Below, in pieces: positions 35,246-46,795 of a stretch of DNA of 64,000 bases (position 1 is the stretch's first letter; the number at the start of each line of letters is the position of its first letter). The translations under genes were made by a program, and so were the position numbers. Under the pieces are notes generated by a model. That model did no database searches. It had not been told where the DNA came from and saw only the letters and a program-made list of their open reading frames with translations. Source of the stretch: Cristatella mucedo (lineage: Eukaryota > Bryozoa > Phylactolaemata > Cristatellidae); contig WPIO01000029.1 of the NCBI GenBank assembly GCA_009760855.2, positions 1-64,000 of the forward strand. Reading direction: 5' to 3'.

Positions 35246-37403
35246 CACAGTGCGAGACTGTATTACTCACTGGGGCCGAGCTAGTGGGAGCTACCCACAT
35301 CTGTATTCCATGTGGCAGATCGACTGGTCTGGATAAGCATGAGACGGATTCTCAAAATCTCGAATTGCATGTGTAAGAGCTATCGGCCTGGCTGGAGGAG
35401 GCTCTCCTGGGGTCACGAGTGGGCTCTCAGCTCTGGTCGATTGGGCCCACCACGATCTGTGGTTGCTGGCCGGCTGTGTTGGATCACAACGGCGCTCGAT
35501 CGCCAGGCAACCTAAACCACCGATTTAGACTGTGGTACACGTCACTAATCATTGGTTGCGATCACCGAAAGTCTGCTGTGGTTTCCGATGCTTGTGCCTC
35601 AAGCTGCAAGATTATCGTGTACAGATTTTGCCTAATGCCTGTAAAGCTAAGCTTCTCTCACACAAAGAAGGCAGTGCTGCAGTGCAGAAGAGAAAAGTGG
35701 AGTGCTTTGGACTCTACTCGATTTGATTGTTGGAAGGAGTGCAGCCATTTATCTTGTTCGGTTCACGACTAGTCAGTAGAGTAAAGCAAAGACAGAAGGT
35801 GAATGTGCTTGAAGAGCTAGCTCGGCAGTGTCTAGCCGTTTAATTAGCTGTCCTTGTGAGCTGTGAGTATGAAAGTCTGTTATACGTGTTCATAAATCAT
35901 ATTGTGCTGGAGATCGTAGTTTTGAATTCTTCCTTTCCTGAGGCCTTACTACTATTGGGGGCATTGTACTGCCATGAGACGTGTTGCCGAGCGAACGATG
36001 AAGGCTGCACGGCTGCACTGTATGAGTCATCTTGCTGTCCTCCCAATGCCGTGCAGTCTTTTGACTTATCGAGCATTCTGCTCAAATGCCTCGAAAAGGG
36101 AGATCACGAGATCTACTTTCCGGCTGGGGTCATCCTCTGTAATGTACAACTCGCTTTGTTTAAGTCTTAGCTAAAGACACTTTGCTCAAATCAGCTTTCC
36201 TGCGTCAGACCTGTCCTGCTCTGGTTTTGTCTTTTGCATGCGCACCACGATGCCACGATTTAGTGCGTGTCACTAGCGATGAGGTCTTATTAACCGGTGG
36301 CAATGAATGTCTTCCATGTTTGCTTTAGTATGCTAGCGCAAGCATGACATTTGATTTGCTTGTGCATCCTTGATATGATGCGTGACACCTACCCACGTGT
36401 TCATTTTATTGAAGTAAGCTGTAAAACGCCTGGATAGGAGGCTGAAGTTCTCTTTCAGGAAGGGCGCTTCCCACAAAATGGCCAACTACCATTATTGCTT
36501 ATTCTTAATATTATTATTGAGTCGGTCGGAACGTGCTGCATTTATCCCGGCATAGTAGTGAAAATCTATTCACTCAGTGAGCGATTGCACCTGTGTGTGG
36601 CTTGCCGGACTCTGTATCATGACGCTGGATACCTCAGAAACTGTTTCACCATCCACAAACCATCACTGGTGGAAGCACGCAGGCACGTGGGACGCGACAG
36701 AAGGTGGCCAGCAATGTACTTTGCCCTTCACGATTTTGGCTTTTCTGGATGCTCCTAGATGCTGTGCTGCCTGTGTCTCCGGTGCAGTAATATGAGCCTA
36801 GCTAGCCTCTGTGAGGCTCTCACATAAATGCAGTGTTCTATACTTACTTGAAATGTAAATGAAAGGAGGAGAGAGAGCGTGACTACAATCTCATGGCCTG
36901 AGTGGTGAGCAGAGGCTATGGCTACTTAAAAATACACAACAGAGGCCTAGAGAGGAAGTCATTTTTGCCAGGCCCAAAAGCTATCAGCACGTATTTTTAG
37001 CGTCCAAGCTCGATGCGTTTTGCTAGGTCAAGGGACTTGAAAGTACTGTTACACACAGGGTTCGAGGGCTGCATTGCGCGCCCGTGCTCGAGAAGTAACT
37101 GAAGCTGAGCCTGAGGCGGGCAGCCTTCTCTCGAGGCTCTCTCTGGAGTCCAGTGAAGCCGGAGCCTGCACAGCTTGGCGCAGAGCGCGGAGTCCTTGGC
37201 TGTCTGAATCCACTGGAGTGCATGCAGGCACTCATCACTGCCGCGCTGCTGCGACTCGGCATGCCTTCGAGTTATCTTAGTAGCTCGCGCATGCTTTACA
37301 GTCGTCTCCATCTCGCTCGTGTTCCTGGACGTAAGCATTCTGCTGCGCAGCGATTGGTGAAAGGTCGCAGGCTGATTCCCTGGCGCTGCGCGCGCCATCA
37401 GCC
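35246..37403. other. No recognised gene
   Basis: Protein-like plus-strand stretches at 35600-35726 and 35856-36170 and a minus-strand frame at 36997-37398 are noted without assignment. Confidence 0.35.
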
Positions 37404-38377
37404 TGAAACTGAGATGCTGCAGTTCTTGCCGATATTCGATCCTGGTCGTCGGAGACTTCCCTGAAATTAAATGACGATAAAAGCCGAACTGCTTCTCATC
37501 GACATTTCAAGCGTGTGGCCGATTAAAAGGCTGCTGAATTTCTAATAGTGATGCTATTGTGCGACCTTCACCACGTGCTTGCCAATGGAGGTGTCGCGAT
37601 CCGACAGCTGCCTCAAAATTATTCAAAAAGCTTCATTCAGACGACTGCTCACAGCTAGCCATCCAGATCATCTATCCAAGATTGTAGCTGTGGCAATATG
37701 TCTCCCAGTGGCCAGACTTTAACTAGCTCAGTTTCTGGTCTCGAGCTTGATTATTGTAATTCCTTTGCGGCTATGGGCTGCCAAAGCGATTATGCTACCA
37801 CTGCAAGCGGACTCTGAATATGGCTGCAAGGCTGAGTCTTCGAGTCCCAGCGGTTTTGAGCACTGTCTCGTCACCCTTTGCTGGAAGAGCTAGGATGGTT
37901 GCCGCTGGGCAAAGGATACAGGTACAAGGAGTTCTTACGCTGACCCACAAGGCCTGCCACGGCTTGGCTCCTTCCTACTCAGCTGAGCTGCTGCATCGAG
38001 CTTTCAGCCTGTCTCGCGCCCTCAGGTCACTGTGTGGACACATAATTAAGCTGTCCCATTCCTCCGGCTTAAAGACTGCTGGCGACAGGAAGCGCTTTAG
38101 CTCTGGGCAGGTCCTAGACTTGTGGAACTTGCTTCCACAATTCTACTGCTGCGACATCTCAGGCAGCTGCCGACTATGGCACATCTTTTTCTGCGGTCGT
38201 GAAACTGACTTACTCTGCTGCTGTCTCTCACTACCTCAACTGCTCTCCTAACTCTGCATGCTTCCCACTTTCTTTGCCATGATGAGGACTGAAGGTCTGT
38301 TGGCTACCGAAATGCTTGACCCGAAAGCCGCTTATGCGTGAGTGTCTTTTGTCTTTTCAAAATCCTCCTGCGTAAGC
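37404..38377 (+). mobile_element. LINE-A copy, 5'-truncated, frames broken
   Basis: The copy starts at the motif-D region (DNA equivalent of ADIRSW...NFLKLNDDK, near 37425) and can be followed alongside the 63.4-64.0 kb element to ALRS, then through the 3' untranslated part. It has many small insertions and deletions. It ends near 38377 with the family's 3' end (cgaaagccgcttatgcgtg ... cctcctgcgtaag). The open frame at 37820-38251 is a part of it. Confidence 0.88.
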
Positions 38378-39213
38378 AGCCCACATGGTCTTTGCATGAT
38401 TTGAGGAGTTGACTGCGAGCGGACCATTACCATTACATTACATTACGGCTCGTTGTCTGCTTTCCCTTATATCGATGCATCGATTCAACCTCAAGGATCT
38501 CTCTCTCTGGCCTGCAGGTGTCGCTTCAATTCGCTTTGCACCAGCCTAGCTATCTGAACTCCTGGCTGCTCCAGTGTTTGTCTCTAGCGCCTCTCGGCGG
38601 CCAGGCGGCTTGCTGCTCACACTAAGTGGTGAAATCTGTTGGTGGTACGACCTTCACTGCTGTAGGGCACCAAAAGCCTGGAACTCTACTCCCGGCTTCT
38701 GGTCCCACCTGGGTCAGACTTTGCTGCGCCATTAAAGGTTTCAGCGACAGTTCACCCTGTTCTTGGTTTGAGCCTTCCCTGTGCCCCTGTGAGACTTGTC
38801 TAGTTTAGCTCTACGATGTGCTTTGCATCGCTCTACCTGTCTAGTGTGTGTGTGTGTGCGCGTGCGGCATGGCGTGCGTGCGTGCTGCAATCTTGTGCTG
38901 CAGCTGTCGAGTGTCTCTTATGTGCTTTCGCGCTGCCATGCTGGCCTGAGCGTGGTACTGCGCATATCGTTATACCCTCGGCTATTATTCTTTGCTTAGA
39001 GATGGAGTTCTTTGGGATGCTATGCAGCTTCACCTCTTGTTGATATCATTACTATCATCGTCGTTACTGGTACCATTGCTTGCCCTCAACACAGCAGTCG
39101 AGTCATGTCGGGCCTAAGCCATTCTGCAGCGCTTCTATGACGGATCTGTTCTAGTTGTATCAGCCTGCCCAGCCGGGTGTACGGCACGTTCTGCTGCTTC
39201 AGCTGGCATCTGT

Positions 39214-39300
39214 AATAATAATAATAATAAATGCATGATAAAAGCACCCTCAGAGACTCACCTCATTACTAGGCGCTTTGTACATTTTGCTGCAGGTCTA
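39214..39300 (-). mobile_element. LINE-B/S2-type tail, left arm of an inverted pair
   Basis: (AAT)n is followed by gcaccctcagagactcacct and taggcgctttgtacattttg, the minus-strand LINE tail. A plus-strand tail lies at 39685-39770, so the two point away from each other. Confidence 0.65.
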
Positions 39301-39684
39301 GTCGGTGCTCCAGGGGCTATGCATGCAAGGGTGGGCACTCACACATATGCGTTGGCATGCTCACAGACACGTGCATGCATAGCTCCTCAAACCCTGCAGT
39401 ACACAGGGACATATGCACACTGTGTGTGTGCCCTGTCAAAAACACTCTTGATGGTAGCCAAGGCATGGAAAGCTGGGCTGCCATCCTCAGCCGCTCACGC
39501 AGTGCAGCGCGCGCAGGGCAAGTACTAATGAACAACCTAGCCAGCTGTGGAGTGGTCCAACTCGGTGGAGTATGGGTTTTGCAATTTCATTTTGGGATCA
39601 GCAGATGTAGCTGTAGACATATTGGCAATAGTAATTGTCGGAGGCTGACGTTGAATGGTTATCATCAATCACGGTTTCCCTTTC

Positions 39685-39770
39685 ATCATGAATGTAAAGC
39701 ACCTAGAAAGAGATTGAGTTCTCTGAGGGACTTTATCACGTGTATTATTATTTTTATTATTATCAGCCTC
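39685..39770 (+). mobile_element. LINE-B/S2-type tail, right arm of an inverted pair
   Basis: aatgtaaagcacctagaaag and agattgagttctctgaggga followed by ATT repeats is the plus-strand LINE-B tail. The 385 bases between the arms contain no recognisable LINE coding sequence. Confidence 0.7.
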
Positions 39771-39946
39771 TGTGAAACAGCATCGGTCAGTCGATAGGAC
39801 AGCCAGGCCCGATGGCTGGCCACCGACCATGCTGCGATACCTGGTAGTGTGACAGAGCTTGGCAGTGGCTGCATATTACGTCAAAAGCGGGTCGATGCTT
39901 AAATCTTAGTTCTGTCCTTCGGCAGCTTAACATTCAAGGGTAGGGC

Positions 39947-40399
39947 ATGGCCTGCTTATCGGCCCATCCTTTTTGTTATCGTGTCCGACCAGGCATTGGC
40001 CGGCCCTTTCTGGACAGCAGCAGTCTAGTTGCCGAGCTAGCTGCCGTCGTCTGCCCCAGGCCCGGGACGTTTGTCTCTGCTGCCAGACAGATCTTGATTG
40101 CTGAATGTCTAATAGATCGTAACTACGGAGTCTACCGGGCTTGCTGCCCTGGGGCGTGGAGGGGACTTGTGCTCTCTCGGCGTTTCACGCTGCTGTACAC
40201 GGTGGACGCATGGCAAGGTAGTGCGGCAGATTCTGAGCCTGAAGTTCGTTGTGAATGGATATTTGATGCCGCCCCTAAGAAAAAGAAGAGGATGCGTATG
40301 GCGATATCCCACCGGAACCGGGGACAGCTGGTCGCGCCCAGTCAGCAGCTGCCGAACGTGGCGACGAGCCGAGGTTCGGTCGATCCGCTCACTGACTGA
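39947..40399 (+). CDS. 150-codon open frame with basic nuclear-signal-like stretch
   Basis: The 3' half looks most natural: SEPEVRCEWIFDAAPKKKKR, MRMAISHRNRGQLVAPSQQL and PNVATSRGSVDPLTD before TGA. PKKKKRMR resembles a nuclear localisation signal. An acceptor at gtagtgcggcag (ending 40229) would make a terminal exon of about 170 nt. The first half is less convincing. No family and no poly(A) signal nearby. Confidence 0.22.
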   Translation: MACLSAHPFCYRVRPGIGRPFLDSSSLVAELAAVVCPRPGTFVSAARQILIAECLIDRNYGVYRACCPGAWRGLVLSRRFTLLYTVDAWQGSAADSEPEVRCEWIFDAAPKKKKRMRMAISHRNRGQLVAPSQQLPNVATSRGSVDPLTD

Positions 40400-40659
40400 A
40401 AGCAGCTCTTCGTGCTATTGGTGACTCTGATCTGGTGACTCAGCGGCTCAGCTCAGCCTGCTAAAAGATCGGCCAGCCTGGAAGAGCGCGGTTTTCGTCA
40501 AACGCCTAGACTGCCCTGACAGCAGTGCAAATCGCGAGCAGCAGCAGCTGACGAAGGCATCTGCCGTAAAGCAGCCAGTGCTATTGCTAGTGATCATGCT
40601 AGCTATCGCGAAATCGATGCATAATGAAGCTAGTCGTCGTCGTCAGTGTCCTTGAATTT

Positions 40660-40770
40660 GAGTCTTTCAGGAGGGCAATCCTTTGTGCCTGCTGCTACGG
40701 GATGGGGTGATACCGGCTGAGGCTGCTATCTCTACACGAGGCTGTTAAATCAGCCGAAGTTTACTTACTT
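40660..40770 (+). mobile_element. S1 SINE 3' remnant
   Basis: agggcaatcctttgtgcctg near 40670 and cacgaggctgttaaatcagc near 40735 match the S1 body and tail, with decay between them. Confidence 0.5.
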
Positions 40771-42411
40771 GCTGGAGCAGTGAGTTTTTGTGGGGTGTTG
40801 CAGCAGCAAATGGCCGAACAGCAACAGCAGCAGCAATGGCACAGTATACAAGCAGGCATGGTAGCTTGATGCCTTGTAACCCCCAAAATGGTGAGTCATT
40901 CAACATGTCTGTAGCAGCCAGGTCTGCGACAGCCGTCCCTCACGTGTGCACCAGGATTAGGCGACAGGTGGGATGAATAGGTCTCACTATATCGTCGACT
41001 CACGACGGTGGTTGCATACGTGTCCTTGCTTTTTGTCGGCACCACGCGATCGGTCGTCAGTACGGCAGAGCCGGCATGGGAGCTGGCTTTCTCGACTGAA
41101 GCCGCTGCTCATTTATACAGGGCTATAAACTGCACGCTGTGGGCAAGACATCCGAGAAGAAAAAGAGAGGGAAAGGCTGAGTCACGACAAGAGCATAGCA
41201 AGAAATATCCAGTGGGTAGAGCTGCGAGCCAACAGGCTGCCCTGATCGTGCATTCTTGCCTCCTGACACCAAGCACTCACTTGAGTTTTTACATCTCTGT
41301 AGAATTCCCTTCCAAAATCGAAGTTCTTTCGAATATCGCATGTATAAACCATATACATCAAGACCTGTTTAAAAAGCATGTTTGTTTTTGACCGTAGCAC
41401 GTAAAAATTACCTATGGACATCAATTGCATGCAGCTTCAATCGCTGGTTCTATCGCCCATATTCCCGCATACGCCTGCCGCCTCATGGGTCAGTGCCTCC
41501 ACGGAGGCGGGCTGCAGCTTTAGCTTCAGAGTTTTTAGTGACCTCCTTATTGTAACGATTGTTCATGTGTATCATTGTTTCACTGTCGTCGTTCCATTCA
41601 TTCCTGGTTTCGGTTACTGCTGCCAGGTTTTTGAATATCGCCACTCGTAGAAACCCACTCAGAAGCAAGCGCTGAGCGAGACAGAGGCACTTGCCAGAAT
41701 TTCCAGTAATGTCTCGTCTCTCTGTGCGCTCTCTTCAAAGCGCTGCTCTGACTCACTCCAGCTTTGTGGTGTCAAGCCTGCTATAACCTGGGTGACCAAT
41801 CTTGAGTTAGCCTTTTGAAGCCTCACTCAGGGGGAATGTCACGAAAATACCTACCCTGAATTTGTCCGACAATCAAATATGTGTTTATGGTACCTTTTTC
41901 GAAAAACAAATGTTATACTGGGATGGAAGTTCATTCTTCACATAAAGAAAAATCGGTTATGCTAACCATGTCTAACGCGGATGTAAACCGGAAGCAACAA
42001 ATCTACAAATAAAATTTACCGATCACTGCTGTGCCGTCATCAAAACATCCTGGAGACTTTATTTTTCAGTAATCATGTACATATAAAACCAATGGTATCA
42101 GTGATAGAAAATACTAAAGACTAGGGTCAAAACAATCAGGCTGACTCCCATTTCAAGTTTTCACTCCGATACGTGAAATATTAGTTGAAATCGGCTAGCT
42201 GCCCAACCATAACCGTTGCCACAACCGGCTGGCTTCTCTTTCTTCCATACCCCTAGATCAAAATAAAAACTGACTGGACAAATCGGCATTGTAACACCGG
42301 CTAATCCTTTCCCTCAATTAAAAAACCCGTTTGCAGTCCCCACGTGAAAGTCTGTCGAATCTGTTGTTTTGAGTCCCTCCCCTCGATAATAAGTTAACAA
42401 ATGATATCGTT
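40771..42411. other. No recognised gene
   Basis: Short frames only; the second half is A+T-richer and quiet. Confidence 0.45.
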
Positions 42412-44545
42412 ATAATAATAATAATAATGCATTTCATTAAAGTGCCACCAGAGAACTCAAGCTCTTTCTAGGCGCTTACATTTGCTGCAAAGGAAAACGC
42501 GATTGAAATGGTGAGTAATATCATGCTTGATAAGCAACACTGAATAACATGGTTAGTGGTGACATGCACAGGGTCAGCATGCAAGTGTGGTTTGTGACAG
42601 CATGCACAGTGTCAGCACGCATAAGCACATGAAGGACGAGTCACAGGGACCCCACTAAATGCTGTCCTAAATAGGTGTTTCTAAGTTCTTTTTAAATGTG
42701 GTCAAGTCGGGGATGTTCTGACGCAAGTCGGGAGTGAGTTCCAGGCTTTGGGAGTATACGAACTAAATGCACGGTCTCCAAAGGATTTGAGGTTTGTTTG
42801 AGGTATTGGTAAACTGTTGGATTCCGAAAAAGTGGGTGGTACTATGCTTGGCCTGGTGGGGGAGTAGATCTGAGAGATAGGCTGGAGCCAAAGAATGAAG
42901 GGACCTAAAAGTGAGCGACCAAACCTTGAAGTCGATCCGTTGCTTGACTAGGACCCAGTAGCAGGGTCGACGAGAAGTGGTGTGATGTGTGGCAACTGCA
43001 ACACTCACGACAGACAAGTCTAGCTGCAGAGTTTTGCACCAGCTGTAATCGCGCTGATTGCACATGCTGGTAGGCCAGCAAGCAGTTGAGTTGCAGAAGT
43101 CAAGACAAGATGTCACAAATGCATGGATCAACTTAGACGTGGTATCCTTATCTAAAACAAGCTCGAATTTTAGCAATGTTTTGTAGCTGAAAGTAGGCAG
43201 ACTTGATTGTGGAGCTGATGTGGTCGTCTAACGAGAGGTCACTTTGGAACATGGTACCTAGATTTTGAGCTGATTCAGCAGAAGATATGCTGGCAGAGCC
43301 AATTTAGTGTACCAGCCTTTCCAATTTGTGAATCACACTGGGTTTGCCCATAACTAGTAAGTTAGTTTTATAATAATAATAATAATGCACTTGATAAAGC
43401 ACCCTCAGAGAACTTAATCTCTTTCTAGGCGCTTTACATTTGCTGCAAAGGGAAATGCAATTGAATGGTAAGTAAAATCATGCTTGAAAAAACAAACAAA
43501 ATGAATAATATGGTTAGGGGTGACATGCACAGGGTCAGCATGCAGATGTGGTTAGTGGCAGCATGCACAGTGTCAGCACGCATAAGCACATCAAGGACGA
43601 ATCACAGGGACCCACTAAATGCTGTCCTAACTAGGTGTGTTTTTAAGTTCCTTTTAAATGTGGTCAGGTCAGGGGATGTTCTGACGCAGGTCGGGACGGA
43701 GTTCCAGGCTTTGGGAGCATACGAGCTAAATGCACGGTCTCCAAAGGGTTTGAGGTTTGTACGAGGTATTTGTAGACTGTTGGATTCCGAAAAGCGGGTG
43801 GTACGATGCTTGGCCTGATGGGGGAGTATATCTGAGAGATAGGCAGGAGCATAGAATGAAGGGACCTAAAAGTGAGCGACAAAACCTTGACGTCAATCCG
43901 TTGCTTGACTGGTAGCCAGTGCAGGTCGGCGAGAAGTGGAGTAATGTGGCAACTGCGACGCTCACGACAGACAAGCCTAGCTGCAGAGTTTTGCACCAGC
44001 TGCAGTCGCCTGATAGCACACTGCTGGTAGGCCAGTAAGCAGTGAGTTGCAGAAGTCGAGACGGGATGTCACGAATGCATGGACCAACTTGGACGTGGTA
44101 TCCTTATCTAAACAAGCCGAAGTTTAGCAATGTTCATCGTTTAGATTAAGAAAATTTGCTGCCATCCATGTGCGGATGTCATGGAGAGAGTTTAAACCGT
44201 GAAAAGAACCGGACCTAGCACGGAGCCGTGAGGTACCCCATATTTCAGAGGTACCTTAGATGATCTTTGTCCATTCAAGTCAATACTTTGAAGTCTCCCA
44301 CAGAGATAGGACCTGAATCATTGCAGAACAGTGCCAGTGATGTGCAGGCGAGATGAAAGGCGCTCTAGAAGAACTTGGTGATCGATAGTAATCAAAAGCA
44401 GCTGAGAGATCGAGCAAAAACAAACAGAGATACTCTACCCATGTCTGCATTCTTAAGTAGGTCGTTGTACACCCTAAGCAATGCTGATTCGTTGCAGGAA
44501 TACAATGACATTGCAGTAATTGATCGCCCCCAGGTGCTAAGTCCT
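42412..44545 (-). mobile_element. LINE-B copy interrupted by a second LINE-B copy
   Basis: On the minus strand this copy runs from the (TAA)n tail at 42412 through the 3' untranslated region and C-terminal domain to about 43368. It resumes at about 44128 with the motif-D region and continues to the motif-A and STETALL-type regions (DLSAAFD and LLRVYNDLLKN equivalents, 44370-44500). The continuity is shown by the LINE-B copy at 49.85 kb, in which the two flanks are adjacent. The intervening 43368-44128 is another LINE-B 3' end. Confidence 0.85.
43368..44128 (-). mobile_element. Nested LINE-B insertion (5'-truncated)
   Basis: A new (TAA)n tail begins exactly where the surrounding copy breaks off (gttagttttat). 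It is followed by the standard tail, the 3' untranslated region and the C-terminal domain read on the minus strand. The copy ends near the segment encoding [13 protein letters not shown] residues. Open frames at 43664-43996 and 43726-44019 are parts of it. Confidence 0.85.
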
Positions 44546-44546
44546 C

Positions 44547-44547
44547 N
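44547..44547. other. Ambiguous base (N)
   Basis: It is the only non-ACGT base in the window and lies just beyond the 5' end of the interrupted LINE-B copy, so it may mark a local assembly doubt. Confidence 0.99.
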
Positions 44548-45171
44548 ATTTTGTCTGCACGAAAATTTCTTCTTGGCCCCTGCTACTCAATTCCCCTTTC
44601 GACCTGTCATCATTGGTAGAGTACTACAACGCGACACCAGCCGAAATGGTTGACAAGTTCTCACCTCTGACTTAGTCCACTGTACGCACTTGTACAGACA
44701 GCCTATAGCTTACCGAAGACATTTAACTAGGTAGGTCTACTGATCGAAAGCTTAAGAATGCATACAAAATATCAGTACAGACTGTGAATCGACATTGCAT
44801 ACAAGGACTATCGTATCATACCGATTTATCATAGCAAAGGCCAAGTCTAGCTTCTGTAAAAGTAGGGTTGAGTGAGAGATGCACTATCCAAAAATGCTGA
44901 TGTCTACTACCATCAACCATCTCCTTAACCGCTCCCAGGTTAGCACCTTACCTGGTGTTCTGATTGCTTCTCTAGCAGAAAGATGGATAAGATCTGAGAC
45001 TCAACTGCTAAGGTAACAGCATCCCACTGGACTCTTCTCTCACACTAACGTCCCCATAAGACTCCCCTCCCTCAATTTCGTGCATCACCCCAGTGTTTAT
45101 ATTCAAGGTGGCTGCTAGTGACCTCATCCTAAAATTCATCTCATAGTCAAAGAAGACTCTAGCCTGCTATA

Positions 45172-45330
45172 TTAGCTGATTTAACAGCCTCATTTTATAG
45201 CGGCAGTATAGTGGTAACGGCTATCGTCACGGCTTTCAGTTGGCAATAAAAGATAGCCCTCTGCAGGATTCGAGCCCACAACCTCGGTCATGAAGAGCGA
45301 GCACCTTACCTCCTGGGCTGTTATAGCCCT
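45172..45330 (-). mobile_element. S1 SINE copy
   Basis: On the plus strand gatttaacagcctcatttta, gcaataaaagatagccctct, gattcgagcccacaacctcg and gagcaccttacctcctgggc follow S1 in reverse. It lies between LINE-B copies. Confidence 0.75.
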
Positions 45331-45439
45331 CTAGACCATATTCTCACTGTCTTACTTCTACAATGCATGGATCTGCTGCTGCCATGCATAACGAACATAA
45401 TAGTTATGTCTTTAGCCTCAGGTTTTGTCTCTACATCTT

Positions 45440-46795
45440 TAAAAAAAAGGCTACTGTTCGGCCACTAATTAAGAAAGCAACACTATACTTAGAAAGCTTG
45501 AGGAAAGTCCTTCTCAAGTGCCTCTCATCTCGCATGGGCATCACTGGCACTGCACTGCAATGATTAAAGCCTCATTGCAGTGGGATACTTCAAAGTATTT
45601 ATGTAAACGGGCAAGGATCATCCTAGGAACCACTCAAGAATGGCGGGTACCTCAAGTCACTGTGCTGGGTTCACTTCTTTTCACAATGTATACACTACCT
45701 CCTTCTGATGTGGTCAACAAGTACAACATAGGCTTTCACTTCTATACAGATGACACACAGTTGTATCTACGCTTCTATCCCCTAAGCCCTACAGCACGTC
45801 TAGTTCTCTCAACTCCCTTGCTGCATGTATTGCTGACATCCGCACATAGATGGCAGCAAGTTTGCTTAAATTGAATAACGATAAAACCAACTTACTAGTT
45901 ATGGGCAAACCAAGCGTGATTCAGAAATTGGATAACATAATGCTCAAAATCGGCTCTGCCAGCACATCTCCTGTTGCATTTGAACGACATCTAAGTGCCC
46001 TGTTTTAAAGTGATCTTTCATTAGACGACCTTGCCAGTCAAGTCTGCCTACTTTCAGTTACATAACATTGCTAAAATTCGGGCTTGCTTAGACAGGGATA
46101 CCACATCTAAATTGGTCCATGCATTTGTGACATACCGTCTCGATTTCTGTAACTCACTGCTTGCTGGTCTACTGGCCTGTGAAATCAGGTGCTTACAACT
46201 GGTGCAAAACTCGGAAGCTAGGCTGTGTCTGTCATGAGCGTAGCAGTTGCCCATCATCACACCATTTCTAGCCGACCTGCACTGGCTCCCAGTCAAAAAG
46301 CATAGCGACCTCAACGTTTCGTCACTCACTTTTAGGTGTCTTCATTCTATGACTCTCGTCTACCGATCAGCTCTACTCACCTACCAGGCTAGGCATCATA
46401 CCACCGATTTTCTGAAATCAAATCGTTTAGCTGCTATACCTCGTACGAATTTCAAATCCAATTGAGACCGAGCCTTTAGTTCATATGGTCCCAAAGCCTG
46501 GAACTCACTTCTGACTGACTTCACGGCACCTCTACTTGACGACATTTAAAAAGAAGCTGAGAATGTACCTGTTTGTGACAGCATTTGGCAGGTTCTTGTG
46601 ATTTACCCTTAATATGTGCTTATGCATGCTGACACTGTGCATGCTGCCACTAACCACTTTTAAATGTTGAGCATGTCGCCCAACCATGTTGTGCTTATTT
46701 ACATTGTGCATTGTGTTTGATCATTCTTCCTTTACAGCATATGTAAAGTGCCTAGCAAGAGATAAAGTTCACCGAGGGTACTTTTCAAATGTATT
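45440..46795 (+). mobile_element. LINE-B non-LTR retrotransposon copy, internally deleted
   Basis: The copy starts with a finger-domain remnant (TVRPLIKKATLYLESL, near 45450) and jumps at about 45497 to the LSSRMGITGTALQ segment, losing motif A. It continues through the motif-C region, which reads FYTDDTQLYL instead of YADD, then GKPSVIQKL..., the [16 protein letters not shown] segment and the C-terminal region. The 3' end has the family signature: gcatgctgacactgtgcatg, then a tail resembling atgtaaagtgcctagcaaga ... ATT repeats. Open frames at 45518, 46031 and 46247 are its pieces. Confidence 0.9.

Noticed and set aside
44375..44653. A 92-codon plus-strand frame containing the ambiguous base
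   Set aside because: It is antisense to the reverse transcriptase of the interrupted LINE-B copy and runs on into unrecognised sequence.
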